Below, in pieces: positions 6,859 through 13,594 of a DNA stretch of 14,484 nt (position 1 is the first letter of the stretch; each line of letters begins with the position of its first letter). The translations under genes and the position numbers were made by a program. The DNA is from Micrococcaceae bacterium UBA4005 (lineage in GTDB: Bacteria; Actinomycetota; Actinomycetes; Actinomycetales; Micrococcaceae), in assembly GCA_002384315.1 (NCBI GenBank), contig DGBL01000064.1, positions 714-15,197 on the forward strand, read 5' to 3'. Below the pieces are notes generated by a model. The model made no database searches, was not told the origin of the DNA, and worked only from the letters and a program-made list of their open reading frames with translations.

Positions 6859-7990
6859 CGTCCCGATAGTGTTGCTCCAGTTCGGCGCAGCTGGTTTCCA
6901 GGCTCCGGCTGGTCACCACGAAGTCACGCGCACGGGCGCGCATCGCCTGGTATTCGGCGTCGGGCAGGGCCAAAACTTGGGCGAGGGAATCCGTGAGCGC
7001 TCCGAGGTCTGCCTCGGCGGCGAGCAGCCCTGTCTCGCCGTCGAGAACCATCTCACTGATACCGCCGCTGGCGTAGGCGACCACGGGCGTTCCGCAGGCC
7101 TCCGCTTCGAGGGAGACCAGCCCGGCAGCTTCCCGCCACCCGTTCTCTTCCTGGCTGGGGACAGCAAGCAGGTGTGCCTGCCGCATCCAGCCGCGCACTG
7201 ATTCCCGGTTCAGGCTTCCCAGCACACGGGCGTCGGGGTGCTCACGCAGTTCCGCCTCAAGGGCCGCATGCAACGGACCGTCCCCGACGAACACCAGCCG
7301 GTGCGGGTGTTTCTCCGCGAGGATACGGGCTGCCCGCGCCAAGTCCAGCACGCCCTTCCTGTGGACCAGCGCCCCGACGAACAGGATGATGGGCGGATCG
7401 GCCGTGGCTCGCGGAGGTTGCTCCGGCGGAGTGAAAAACGTTGCGTCGATGCCCTGATAGTGCACTTCCATGGTGGAGCCGCGGTAGCCGTTGGCCACCG
7501 CCGTGTCCGCCAAATATTTGCTGACAGCGAGCAGCCGGCGGCTCTGCGCGTTCGCGGCCCGGATATTTGCATGGTGCCAACGCTGCATTGCCGTGACCGG
7601 CTTCCTGCCAGCGACATAGACATCCGCGCCGTGCAAGGTCGTCAGCAGCGGTGTCCGGGCGAGGCGTGCGGCAGCAACCGCTGGAAGCGACCAGGTTGCA
7701 AAGTGCTGGTGGATCACCTGCGCCCGGTAGCGCAGTAGCGCCGCCGTCATCACGGGCATGAACGCCGGCATCACGAGTTCGCGGCTGCGGAACGTGCCGG
7801 AGCGGCGCGGAACAAAGTCCCGCACGTCGGTCTGCAGGGCGTGATCGAGAACCTCTGAGACGAGCGTAAACGCACGGAAGTCGTGATCGGCGCCGAGGAC
7901 CTCGGCATGGGAGAGGGCAAAGTAGGTGGGCGGTATCCGCAAGGTGCCCTTGGTGATAGCCACCCGGAGGCGCCGGTCAGGCTGATTCAT
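6848..7990 (-). CDS. GT4 family glycosyltransferase
   Basis: This 380-residue protein is the most canonical GT4 enzyme in the window. It has HQHFATWSLPA (95-105) and LHGADVY (119-125) in the acceptor lobe, then VGALVHRKG (205-213) opening the donor lobe. A clear E-x7-E motif lies at E287 to E295 within a GWREAAGLVSLEAEACG context, followed by GTPVVAYASGGISEMV (300-315). It should be a retaining, metal-independent transferase acting in the cytosol. I start it at ATG 7988-7990, preceded by AAAGGA 11 bases upstream. A further upstream in-frame start (to 8101) would add 37 residues with no domain match and would overlap the acyltransferase by 125 bp, so it is rejected. With the chosen start it overlaps the end of the acyltransferase gene by 14 bp, implying coupling within the minus-strand unit. 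Confidence 0.88.
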   Translation of the reverse strand: MNQPDRRLRVAITKGTLRIPPTYFALSHAEVLGADHDFRAFTLVSEVLDHALQTDVRDFVPRRSGTFRSRELVMPAFMPVMTAALLRYRAQVIHQHFATWSLPAVAAARLARTPLLTTLHGADVYVAGRKPVTAMQRWHHANIRAANAQSRRLLAVSKYLADTAVANGYRGSTMEVHYQGIDATFFTPPEQPPRATADPPIILFVGALVHRKGVLDLARAARILAEKHPHRLVFVGDGPLHAALEAELREHPDARVLGSLNRESVRGWMRQAHLLAVPSQEENGWREAAGLVSLEAEACGTPVVAYASGGISEMVLDGETGLLAAEADLGALTDSLAQVLALPDAEYQAMRARARDFVVTSRSLETSCAELEQHYRDVIG

Positions 7991-9110
7991 AGCGGTGTAG
8001 GTCCTTTCGTCCGGTTGGTTCTCCTGCAGACCTGCGTGCGGGAAACGCGAAGATCCAGCGGAACCGGGAGGTTCGAGTGTGGGTGTACAGGGACAACGCA
8101 CTCACCACGCCGAGTGTCGTCAGAACCGGCACTGCAATGAGGTTGAGCACCAGATTATCCGGCGGCAACGACGACTCTCCTCCACCGAGCGCGCGCACCA
8201 CGACGACGACGGCTGCCAGCAGCACCGGGTGGAGAAGGTAGATGGGCAGCGTCCGTGCAGCAATGTGGCCTGCCCACCGAGCGATACCCGTAAAGCGTGC
8301 GGCCCACACAGACGCTGAGAACGCGGCGGACATCCCGAGGAAGGACATCGGGACAACATACGCGCCGTCCAGCGAGTTCCAGTACACCGCGTAAGCCAGC
8401 GCAGAATAGCCAGCAGCCGGAAGCACGAACAGAGCTCCAGCGAGTTGGCGCCGCGACGGGTGCCGCAGGGTTTCGGCTAGGGCTACTATGGCTCCGGACT
8501 GAAAGCACCCCAGGAAGAACCAGAAACCGAAACTGCATAGCCGCACTAGTGTCGTGGAAAGAGGATCCAGGAAGGCTGGCACGGCAATCGATCCGACCCA
8601 CGGTCCGATCCAGAGCAGGCCGAACGTCAGGACCAGCGTAAGTCCACGCCAGCGTTGGAGCAGCCTGGCAAGGGCGAGGAAGACCACGAGGACAAAGAGG
8701 AACCAGTATGCGGTCCCACCTACGGGGAGCGCGGCCAGGCTCTGCCTCATGTAGCCCACCGGGTCCTGTGGGTTGTAGGCGAATCCAGCGATCGCGGCGA
8801 ACAGCATTCCCCACAGAAGATACGTCCACAACAGGTTTCTCTGGCGCGACCGCCAGACGCGCGGCCAGGGACGGCTGAGGGAGGACGCTGCCAAGATACC
8901 GGAAGCGAGGAAGAACAGCGGCATCCGCACCGGTACTAGAGACCGGTTGAATCTGGCCCACCAATCGATGATCTGGCTCTCGGAATCCGGAATCACGTAG
9001 CCGATACCTGCGTACCCGACGTGGTAAAGCACCACCAGAATGATCGCACTGGCCTTCGCAATGTCGATCCAGGCAATCCGGTCCTGGGCGGCGGCGGGAC
9101 GAGCGGGCAT
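7977..9110 (-). CDS. Acyltransferase-3 family membrane protein (probable glycan O-acetylase)
   Basis: This 377-residue integral membrane protein has about ten hydrophobic segments. The family signature is at the N-terminus: RIAWIDIAKA (11-20), then an arginine/aspartate-bearing first helix ending in LYH, with H30 as the conserved catalytic-type histidine. MPLFFLASG follows at 63-71, W136 begins a long hydrophobic helix, and TLPIYLLHP lies at 287-295. Members of this family usually transfer acetyl or other acyl groups to sugars at the membrane, for example the O-acetylation of surface polysaccharides. Here it would modify the locus's glycan. The start is ATG 9108-9110; no good Shine-Dalgarno is seen, and the 23-base gap behind the DUF2304 gene suggests read-through translation in an operon. 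Its stop overlaps the GT4 start by 14 bp. The acyl donor and target sugar are not determinable. Confidence 0.88.
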   Translation of the reverse strand: MPARPAAAQDRIAWIDIAKASAIILVVLYHVGYAGIGYVIPDSESQIIDWWARFNRSLVPVRMPLFFLASGILAASSLSRPWPRVWRSRQRNLLWTYLLWGMLFAAIAGFAYNPQDPVGYMRQSLAALPVGGTAYWFLFVLVVFLALARLLQRWRGLTLVLTFGLLWIGPWVGSIAVPAFLDPLSTTLVRLCSFGFWFFLGCFQSGAIVALAETLRHPSRRQLAGALFVLPAAGYSALAYAVYWNSLDGAYVVPMSFLGMSAAFSASVWAARFTGIARWAGHIAARTLPIYLLHPVLLAAVVVVVRALGGGESSLPPDNLVLNLIAVPVLTTLGVVSALSLYTHTRTSRFRWIFAFPARRSAGEPTGRKDLHRYESA

Positions 9111-9133
9111 CTATCGCACTGCCGGCAGCTCAG

Positions 9134-9481
9134 TCACGGTTTCCCCCAGGGCTGCGGTGCTTCGTCGAGGGCTATCCGGCGCGCGAGCTTCGTCAGCGTT
9201 GCCTCCATCTGTCGGAAACGCTGGTGGGTAGTGGACATGTACACCAGAAAAGACACGATAAAGGCGTACAGCATGAGGTCTGTACCGCGCCCGACACCCA
9301 CCAGCCGTGCCAGGCGGCTCAGCAGGGACGGAAAGAAGATCGACAAGACGGCGGCGATGGCGAACAGCAGCACCATGATCCGGCGCACTGCCATATGTTT
9401 GGCGTTGGATCCTCCCCTGATGAGCACCAGCGAAAAGAGAACGACACCGATAACAAGGACTAACTGGACGATGATAATCAT
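9134..9481 (-). CDS. DUF2304 small membrane protein, partner of the GT2 enzyme
   Basis: A 115-residue protein with three hydrophobic segments (about 2-21, 34-50 and 69-83), the conserved-looking VGVGRGTDLMLY (61-72), and a basic, helical C-terminal tail (about 85-105). This is the layout of DUF2304 proteins, which are commonly encoded beside dolichyl-phosphate-mannose-synthase-like GT2 enzymes. A comparable arrangement is GacI/GacJ of group A Streptococcus, where a small membrane protein stimulates a GT2 that makes an undecaprenyl-phosphate sugar. By analogy it could anchor and activate the GT2 product encoded 5 bases upstream. That GT2 has no membrane helix of its own, which strengthens the idea. 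The ATG at 9479-9481 has only a weak AGG, overlapping the GT2 stop, consistent with translational coupling. Confidence 0.8.
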   Translation of the reverse strand: MIIIVQLVLVIGVVLFSLVLIRGGSNAKHMAVRRIMVLLFAIAAVLSIFFPSLLSRLARLVGVGRGTDLMLYAFIVSFLVYMSTTHQRFRQMEATLTKLARRIALDEAPQPWGKP

Positions 9482-9486
9482 GTTGG

Positions 9487-10152
9487 TTACCTAAAGAGCA
9501 GGTCCGCCAGAATATTGACGGAGTTGAGGAGGGATTGCCCCTTGGATTTCGAATATTCGGTGTAGATGATCTCCACCGGGTGCTCGCTCCAGCGAGGCTT
9601 CAACGTCGCCAGAATGGAAATCAGCTCCGAGGCGTGAGCCATCCTGTTCTGGGTGAGGTGGATGTTGGCCGTCACCTGCCGGTCGAAAGCACGCAGTCCA
9701 TTATGAGCATCAGTCAGGTGCATCCCTGTACTCCACCGGGTCTGCAGCGCGGCGGTCCGCAACACGAGCCGTTTGATGGAGCCGATGCGGGTGCGCCCGT
9801 CCAGGAACCGCGAGCCCAACACCACGTCGGCTTCGCCGTTACGGATCCTTTCGACCATGGCGGCGGCGTCGCTCACCCGGTGCTGGCCATCGGCGTCGAA
9901 GGTGACAACACAGTCCATCTGCGGATCCTGGAGCACATACTCGAACCCGGTCTGCAAGGCAGCGCCCTGGCCTAGGTTCACCGGATGTTGGACGACGACG
10001 GCGCCAGCGGCCCGCGCTACGTCCGCGGACGCATCCGTGCTCCCGTCATCGACACAGACAACATGGGAAAACACTGGAAGCAGGTCCCGAATCACGGAGC
10101 CGATAACAGGTGCCTCGTTGTAGAGGGGGATCACAATCCAGGTACGACTCAC
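9487..10152 (-). CDS. GT2 polyprenyl-phosphate sugar synthase-like (DPM1-type)
   Basis: A 221-residue GT-A fold enzyme. In order it has IPLYNE (8-13), VDDGSTD (34-40), NLGQGAALQTG (59-69), the DXD metal site in DADGQH (86-91, D86 and D88), GSRF (113-116) and TDAHNGLRAF (147-156). The last element is typical of enzymes that move a sugar from a nucleotide donor to a polyprenyl phosphate. It lacks the C-terminal membrane helices seen in longer relatives, so it likely relies on the DUF2304 protein. The start is GTG 10150-10152. No Shine-Dalgarno precedes it, but a GATACT -10-like box lies 6 bases upstream, so it may be leaderless and head the four-gene minus-strand unit. The sugar is unknown; GlcNAc, mannose, glucose and galactose are all possible for this family. 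Confidence 0.87.
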   Translation of the reverse strand: MSRTWIVIPLYNEAPVIGSVIRDLLPVFSHVVCVDDGSTDASADVARAAGAVVVQHPVNLGQGAALQTGFEYVLQDPQMDCVVTFDADGQHRVSDAAAMVERIRNGEADVVLGSRFLDGRTRIGSIKRLVLRTAALQTRWSTGMHLTDAHNGLRAFDRQVTANIHLTQNRMAHASELISILATLKPRWSEHPVEIIYTEYSKSKGQSLLNSVNILADLLFR

Positions 10153-10158
10153 CCCGCA

Positions 10159-10164
10159 AGTATC
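10159..10164 (-). promoter_or_regulatory. Candidate -10 box for the minus-strand operon
   Basis: On the minus strand this reads GATACT, sharing the conserved A at position 2 and T at position 6 of actinobacterial -10 boxes. It ends 6 bases before the GTG at 10152, which has no Shine-Dalgarno. No clear -35 is seen. Confidence 0.2.
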
Positions 10165-10216
10165 GCATAGGACAACCCTGCCAGTGCCTCATCCAGCCTT
10201 CATTAGGCTGTGAGCA

Positions 10217-10236
10217 AGGTAGGGCAAAAGCCACCT
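10217..10236. promoter_or_regulatory. Imperfect inverted repeat upstream of the pyruvyltransferase
   Basis: AGGT (10217-10220) plus GGC (10223-10225) pair with GCC (10230-10232) plus ACCT (10233-10236) around an AAAA loop, with a two-base bulge. It lies just upstream of the TATAGT box and could be an operator. It is unlikely to be a terminator: the T-run at 10246-10252 is about 10 bases away and no plus-strand gene ends upstream. Confidence 0.2.
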
Positions 10237-10240
10237 AAGC

Positions 10241-10246
10241 TATAGT
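10241..10246 (+). promoter_or_regulatory. -10 box for the pyruvyltransferase/DUF6541 unit (probable leaderless start)
   Basis: TATAGT matches TATAAT at five of six positions and ends 7 bases (TTTTTTC) before the ATG at 10254. The usual transcription start distance would fall on or next to that ATG. The U-rich stretch before the ATG contains no Shine-Dalgarno, which supports a leaderless mRNA. A -35 is not obvious. Confidence 0.45.
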
Positions 10247-10253
10247 TTTTTTC

Positions 10254-11453
10254 ATGCACACCGGGCCCATCTACCTTGTCGGACCGGCTGGTAATCCCAA
10301 CTTCGGCGATGAATTTATCACTGCGTCCTGGCTGCGATACTTGGCCGCTACCGATCCGCTCACGGACGTCTGGCTCGACTGCCCCCAACCGGGACTCGCA
10401 CAAGTGCTCTTCGATGGCCTGCACCCGAGGCTGCGGGTAACCAACACCCTGTGGCGCCTTTCTCAGGACTACGCGGACGCGCCCGCCGAGCAGCTCACGG
10501 AACTGGTTGCGCAGCGGATTACGGCGCTGGGCTCGCCAGCCTACGACCTCGGTTTGCTGAAACTCCGGCAGGCGCGGTCGATACATCTCCTCGGCGGGGG
10601 CTATGTCAATGGCAACTGGGCCCACCATGCGGCGCTGATCCACGCCCTGCGGGCAGTCGGACGGCTTACTGGCGCTGCGCTGTTCGCCACTGGCCAAGGC
10701 CTCATGCCAGCACTTCCGGAGCGGCAGAGAACCGGGTTGTTCGCAGGTTTCAGCCACGTGTCGGTGCGGGACGAGGCGAGCGCTGAAACCTACGGCCTCC
10801 CCCAGGGACTTGATGACGCGTTCCTGGGGCTGGGAGCTGAACTGCGTCGTAGCGCGCGCTCCGCCGGGCTTTATGTATGCATCCAAAGCGACACGGCTGA
10901 CCCAAACCTCTTCGACAACGCGGTGCGGCTCGCCCGCCGCGAAATAACCGCCGCGCTCGCCCGGAACCTGGAGGTCCACTACATCGAGTGCATTCCCGGC
11001 GCCGACCGTGTGGCCTACGAACGCCTGGCCGACCTGATTCCGGCTCGACGGTTCCTGCCCTTTACCGACATCTGGGCCCGCGGCCTGCCGCTCTCACCGC
11101 AGCACCAGTGGATCACCAGTCGTTTCCACATCCACCTTTTGGCGGCGGCAGCCGGAGCGCGCGGGATAGCCCTCGGTCTAAAACCCGGCTATTACGACGT
11201 CAAACATTCCTCGGTGGCAGCCCTGGGTAGCGGCTGGACCGTAGCCCTTGACGCCTCCGACCACCGGATGCCTGAGCACGCTGGAACACTCGCTGCTGAC
11301 GCGCCGCACCATATCGCGACCAAGGAGGCCGAAGCCCGGCGTCTGTACCCGGCTCCCACCGCTGCCGGGAAACTGATCTCTCACCGTGATGCCGCAGCCC
11401 AACGAGTGGCTGGCGTTCTGCGTCGATCCGCCCACGCTGCGCGCCTGCGGTAG
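10254..11453 (+). CDS. Polysaccharide pyruvyltransferase family protein
   Basis: This 399-residue protein has the pattern of the PS_pyruv_trans family (CsaB/WcaK-like), which adds a pyruvate ketal from phosphoenolpyruvate to sugars of surface polymers. Seen in order: NPNFGDEFI (14-22, the N-x-GD entry motif), LGGGYVNGNW (113-122), ATGQGL (145-150), SVRDEAS (170-176) and TSRFHIHLLAAAAG (288-301), which holds the conserved SRFH with H292. The fold is GT-B-like, and the length is normal for the family. It is likely cytosolic, acting on lipid-linked precursors. The ATG at 10254 has no Shine-Dalgarno, but a good -10 box sits just upstream. The DUF6541-type gene begins 17 bases after its stop, so they probably share a transcript. 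Some family members are not proven pyruvyltransferases, so the exact reaction is an inference. Confidence 0.85.
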   Translation: MHTGPIYLVGPAGNPNFGDEFITASWLRYLAATDPLTDVWLDCPQPGLAQVLFDGLHPRLRVTNTLWRLSQDYADAPAEQLTELVAQRITALGSPAYDLGLLKLRQARSIHLLGGGYVNGNWAHHAALIHALRAVGRLTGAALFATGQGLMPALPERQRTGLFAGFSHVSVRDEASAETYGLPQGLDDAFLGLGAELRRSARSAGLYVCIQSDTADPNLFDNAVRLARREITAALARNLEVHYIECIPGADRVAYERLADLIPARRFLPFTDIWARGLPLSPQHQWITSRFHIHLLAAAAGARGIALGLKPGYYDVKHSSVAALGSGWTVALDASDHRMPEHAGTLAADAPHHIATKEAEARRLYPAPTAAGKLISHRDAAAQRVAGVLRRSAHAARLR

Positions 11454-11470
11454 GAACACATACAGGACTT

Positions 11471-13483
11471 ATGGCTTCCCTGCTGCAGGAGCTGACGGGC
11501 TTCGCCCCGGCTTTCGCATTCCTGGCCCTGGTCTTCTTCGTCCCCGGAGGACTGTTTCTTTTGGCGTTCGGGCTCGGCCCGGCCCGAGCTGCGGCGCTCG
11601 GCCCGGCTGTGTCCCTCGCACTGGTGTCGCTGGCCGCAGTGGTCTTCGCCCCACTGGGCATTCCGTGGACGGCCGCTACTGTTCTGCCCTTTCTGGGAGT
11701 GACTGTCGCGGTCGCGGCTGCATGGTTGGGCCGGCGGGGCGGCTCAAGAGTAGCTGTTCTGCCCTCAATCCCCCTCGGCGCCTCCGCGCGGTGGGGCGTA
11801 GCTCTCGGCGTCCTGGGCGGCTGTACCGTGACCGGGCTTGCCCTGGTGCGCGGCATCGGTGCGGCCGGCACACCCTCCCAAGGCTGGGACCCCATCTTCC
11901 ACGCGAACGTGCTGCAATGGATCCGCGAGTCGGGGCAGGCTTCGCCGTGGGAGATTTCCCCCATCTACGGCGGTTCGCGCACCGCTTACTATCCCGGCGG
12001 CTGGCATGCGGTGCTTTCGCTCTACCCCGGCAGCCTCATCGAAGCGGCCAACGCCTCCGCCGTCGTCATCGGGGCGCTCATCTGGCCGCTCGGGCTGTCC
12101 TTCCTCGCATCCGCGGTCCTCCCCCGGCACCCGGCAGCCTGGGCGCTCACACCGCTGATGGGCGCATCCTTCGTCAGCTTTCCATTCGCACAGTTGCTCA
12201 AAAGCGGCCAGTGGCCCAACGGCCTCGCGACCGCACTGGTGCCGGCCACACTTGCCTTCGCCGTTCTCATTCTCCGACAGGAAGGCCCTGGAACTGGAAG
12301 CCCCCCGCTATGGCGTCGCTGGCTGGTTTCTGGATTCCTACTCACGGCGGCGGTGGTCGGCTGCGCCGCGGCGCACCCGAGCAGCGTCTTTGCGCTCACC
12401 GTCGCGCTGGCGCCGTTCCTCATCGCCCGAATATCCTTCCCCCTGCGCACGATGGTTCGTGCGCGTCCGCGTACGCTGTTGGGTGTGGGCGTGCTCCTCG
12501 CCCTGGCCGGAACGCTGACGGCCACCGTACTGTCCCGTTCATCCCTGCTCGCCAACGTCATGAACTACAACCGCAGGGTACGCGCCGAGCTGCCTGATGC
12601 GGTGCTGCTCGCGTTTTTCGATCTCCCGCGTTTCCCTGCGCTGGAGGCTCTCACCCTGCAGGATTTCAACCTGTGGGTCGGGATCCTCGCCATCGTCGGC
12701 GCCGGCGTAGCGCTCGCCCTGCGTGGGGCGCGTCCGCTCCCGTTCGCCTGGTTGTCCTTCATCGCCTTGTACATCCTCGCTGCTGGTCCTGAAAATCCGC
12801 TCCGCTGGCTGACCGGCGTCTGGTACAAGGACACCCAACGGCTCGCACCGTTTATCGCGATGGCAGGAAGTATCCTTGCTGCCCTCGCCTTGGCTGAGGC
12901 TGCTGCCGTCTTTCAACGCCGCGTGCTGCGTTCGTCGGCGGTTCACCCGGGCACCGCGGTTTTCGTTGTCGCCGTCTTGCTCGGCGCATACGGCGCTTAC
13001 ACGGGGTCCGCGAACTTTCGCTCGGCGGACCGCATTGGCCTCGCCGCCCAGAACTACGTGACTTCTGACAGGCCCGGGACCGGGGTGTTATCCACCGGCG
13101 AACAGGACTTTATAAAGGACGCCGCACAACTGCTGCCCCGCGACGCCGTCGTGTTGGGGGATCCGTTCAACGGGGAAACGTTCTTCTACACCCTTGGCGG
13201 CGTCCGCGTGGTCTATCCGCAACTCGGTTCGCCTACCGGTGGCAACGCGTCGAAGGAACTGCTGCGCACACAGTTCAATGAAATCAATCAGGATCCGGCA
13301 GTCTGCGCGGCCGTGAAAACTCTCGGCGCCACGCACTATTACCAGGACCAACCGGGCGGATCCCATGGCAGCGCAAGCCTCGACGCCTGGCCCGGGCTCT
13401 ACGGCGTTCCCACCGGCCACGGCTTTGACCCAGTGTTCACCGACGGAATTCGCACGCTGTATGCGATCACCGCGTGCCGGTAG
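11471..13483 (+). CDS. DUF6541-type polytopic membrane protein, possible GT-C glycosyltransferase (copy 1)
   Basis: A 670-residue protein with about 12-14 hydrophobic segments. Four are in the first 130 residues (near 12-35, 43-60, 66-86 and 106-128) and the rest lie between about 180 and 512. A large hydrophilic C-terminal domain (about 515-670) follows, with FIKDAAQLLP (547-556) and GDPFNGE (563-569). Between helices 4 and 5 is D140-PIFHANVLQW (140-150), and YYPGGWH follows at 173-179. The layout resembles actinobacterial DUF6541 proteins and GT-C transferases, which use polyprenyl-phosphate sugars outside the membrane and keep an acidic residue in an early external loop. Activity is not proven. 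The ATG at 11471 follows AGGA (11464-11467) at a short 3-base spacing. The next gene encodes a paralogue. The function would be extracytoplasmic glycan elongation or branching. Confidence 0.78.
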   Translation: MASLLQELTGFAPAFAFLALVFFVPGGLFLLAFGLGPARAAALGPAVSLALVSLAAVVFAPLGIPWTAATVLPFLGVTVAVAAAWLGRRGGSRVAVLPSIPLGASARWGVALGVLGGCTVTGLALVRGIGAAGTPSQGWDPIFHANVLQWIRESGQASPWEISPIYGGSRTAYYPGGWHAVLSLYPGSLIEAANASAVVIGALIWPLGLSFLASAVLPRHPAAWALTPLMGASFVSFPFAQLLKSGQWPNGLATALVPATLAFAVLILRQEGPGTGSPPLWRRWLVSGFLLTAAVVGCAAAHPSSVFALTVALAPFLIARISFPLRTMVRARPRTLLGVGVLLALAGTLTATVLSRSSLLANVMNYNRRVRAELPDAVLLAFFDLPRFPALEALTLQDFNLWVGILAIVGAGVALALRGARPLPFAWLSFIALYILAAGPENPLRWLTGVWYKDTQRLAPFIAMAGSILAALALAEAAAVFQRRVLRSSAVHPGTAVFVVAVLLGAYGAYTGSANFRSADRIGLAAQNYVTSDRPGTGVLSTGEQDFIKDAAQLLPRDAVVLGDPFNGETFFYTLGGVRVVYPQLGSPTGGNASKELLRTQFNEINQDPAVCAAVKTLGATHYYQDQPGGSHGSASLDAWPGLYGVPTGHGFDPVFTDGIRTLYAITACR

Positions 13484-13584
13484 GCAGAAGGCGGAAAGCC
13501 CCCGGGGCGCGTGGTACCGTCTAAAAGCTCACCCGATCACCACGGTCCGTGCCACCGCGCAGCAGTGACCACCATTCAAGCTGC

Positions 13585-13589
13585 AGGAG
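13585..13589 (+). promoter_or_regulatory. Ribosome binding site deciding the ATG at 13595
   Basis: AGGAG lies 5 bases before ATG 13595-13597. An in-frame GTG at 13565 would add 10 residues but has no comparable site, so the ATG is preferred. Confidence 0.65.
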
Positions 13590-13594
13590 TACCA

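Noticed and set aside
7991..8101. N-terminal extension of the GT4 gene to a start at 8101
   Set aside because: It adds 37 residues without homology-like pattern and overlaps the acyltransferase by 125 bp. The ATG at 7990 has AAAGGA upstream and begins right before the first Rossmann strand.
8155..8964. Minus-strand open frame (269 codons) inside the acyltransferase gene
   Set aside because: Same-strand alternate frame of a gene with clear acyltransferase-3 motifs; no own ribosome binding site or motif.
10217..10252. Hairpin plus T-run as an intrinsic terminator
   Set aside because: The T-run is not adjacent to the stem, it overlaps a good -10 box, and no plus-strand gene ends just upstream. 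A promoter-region role fits better.
11386..12597. Plus-strand open frame (403 codons) overlapping the first DUF6541-type gene in another frame
   Set aside because: Arginine/proline/glycine-rich translation with no membrane pattern. The overlapping frame has regular hydrophobic helices, a family motif and an upstream AGGA.
13484..13594. Terminator or RNA gene in the 111-base gap between the DUF6541 copies
   Set aside because: Only a short GCCCC/GGGGC-type palindrome near 13499-13509 without a T-tract is present; nothing supports a structured RNA.
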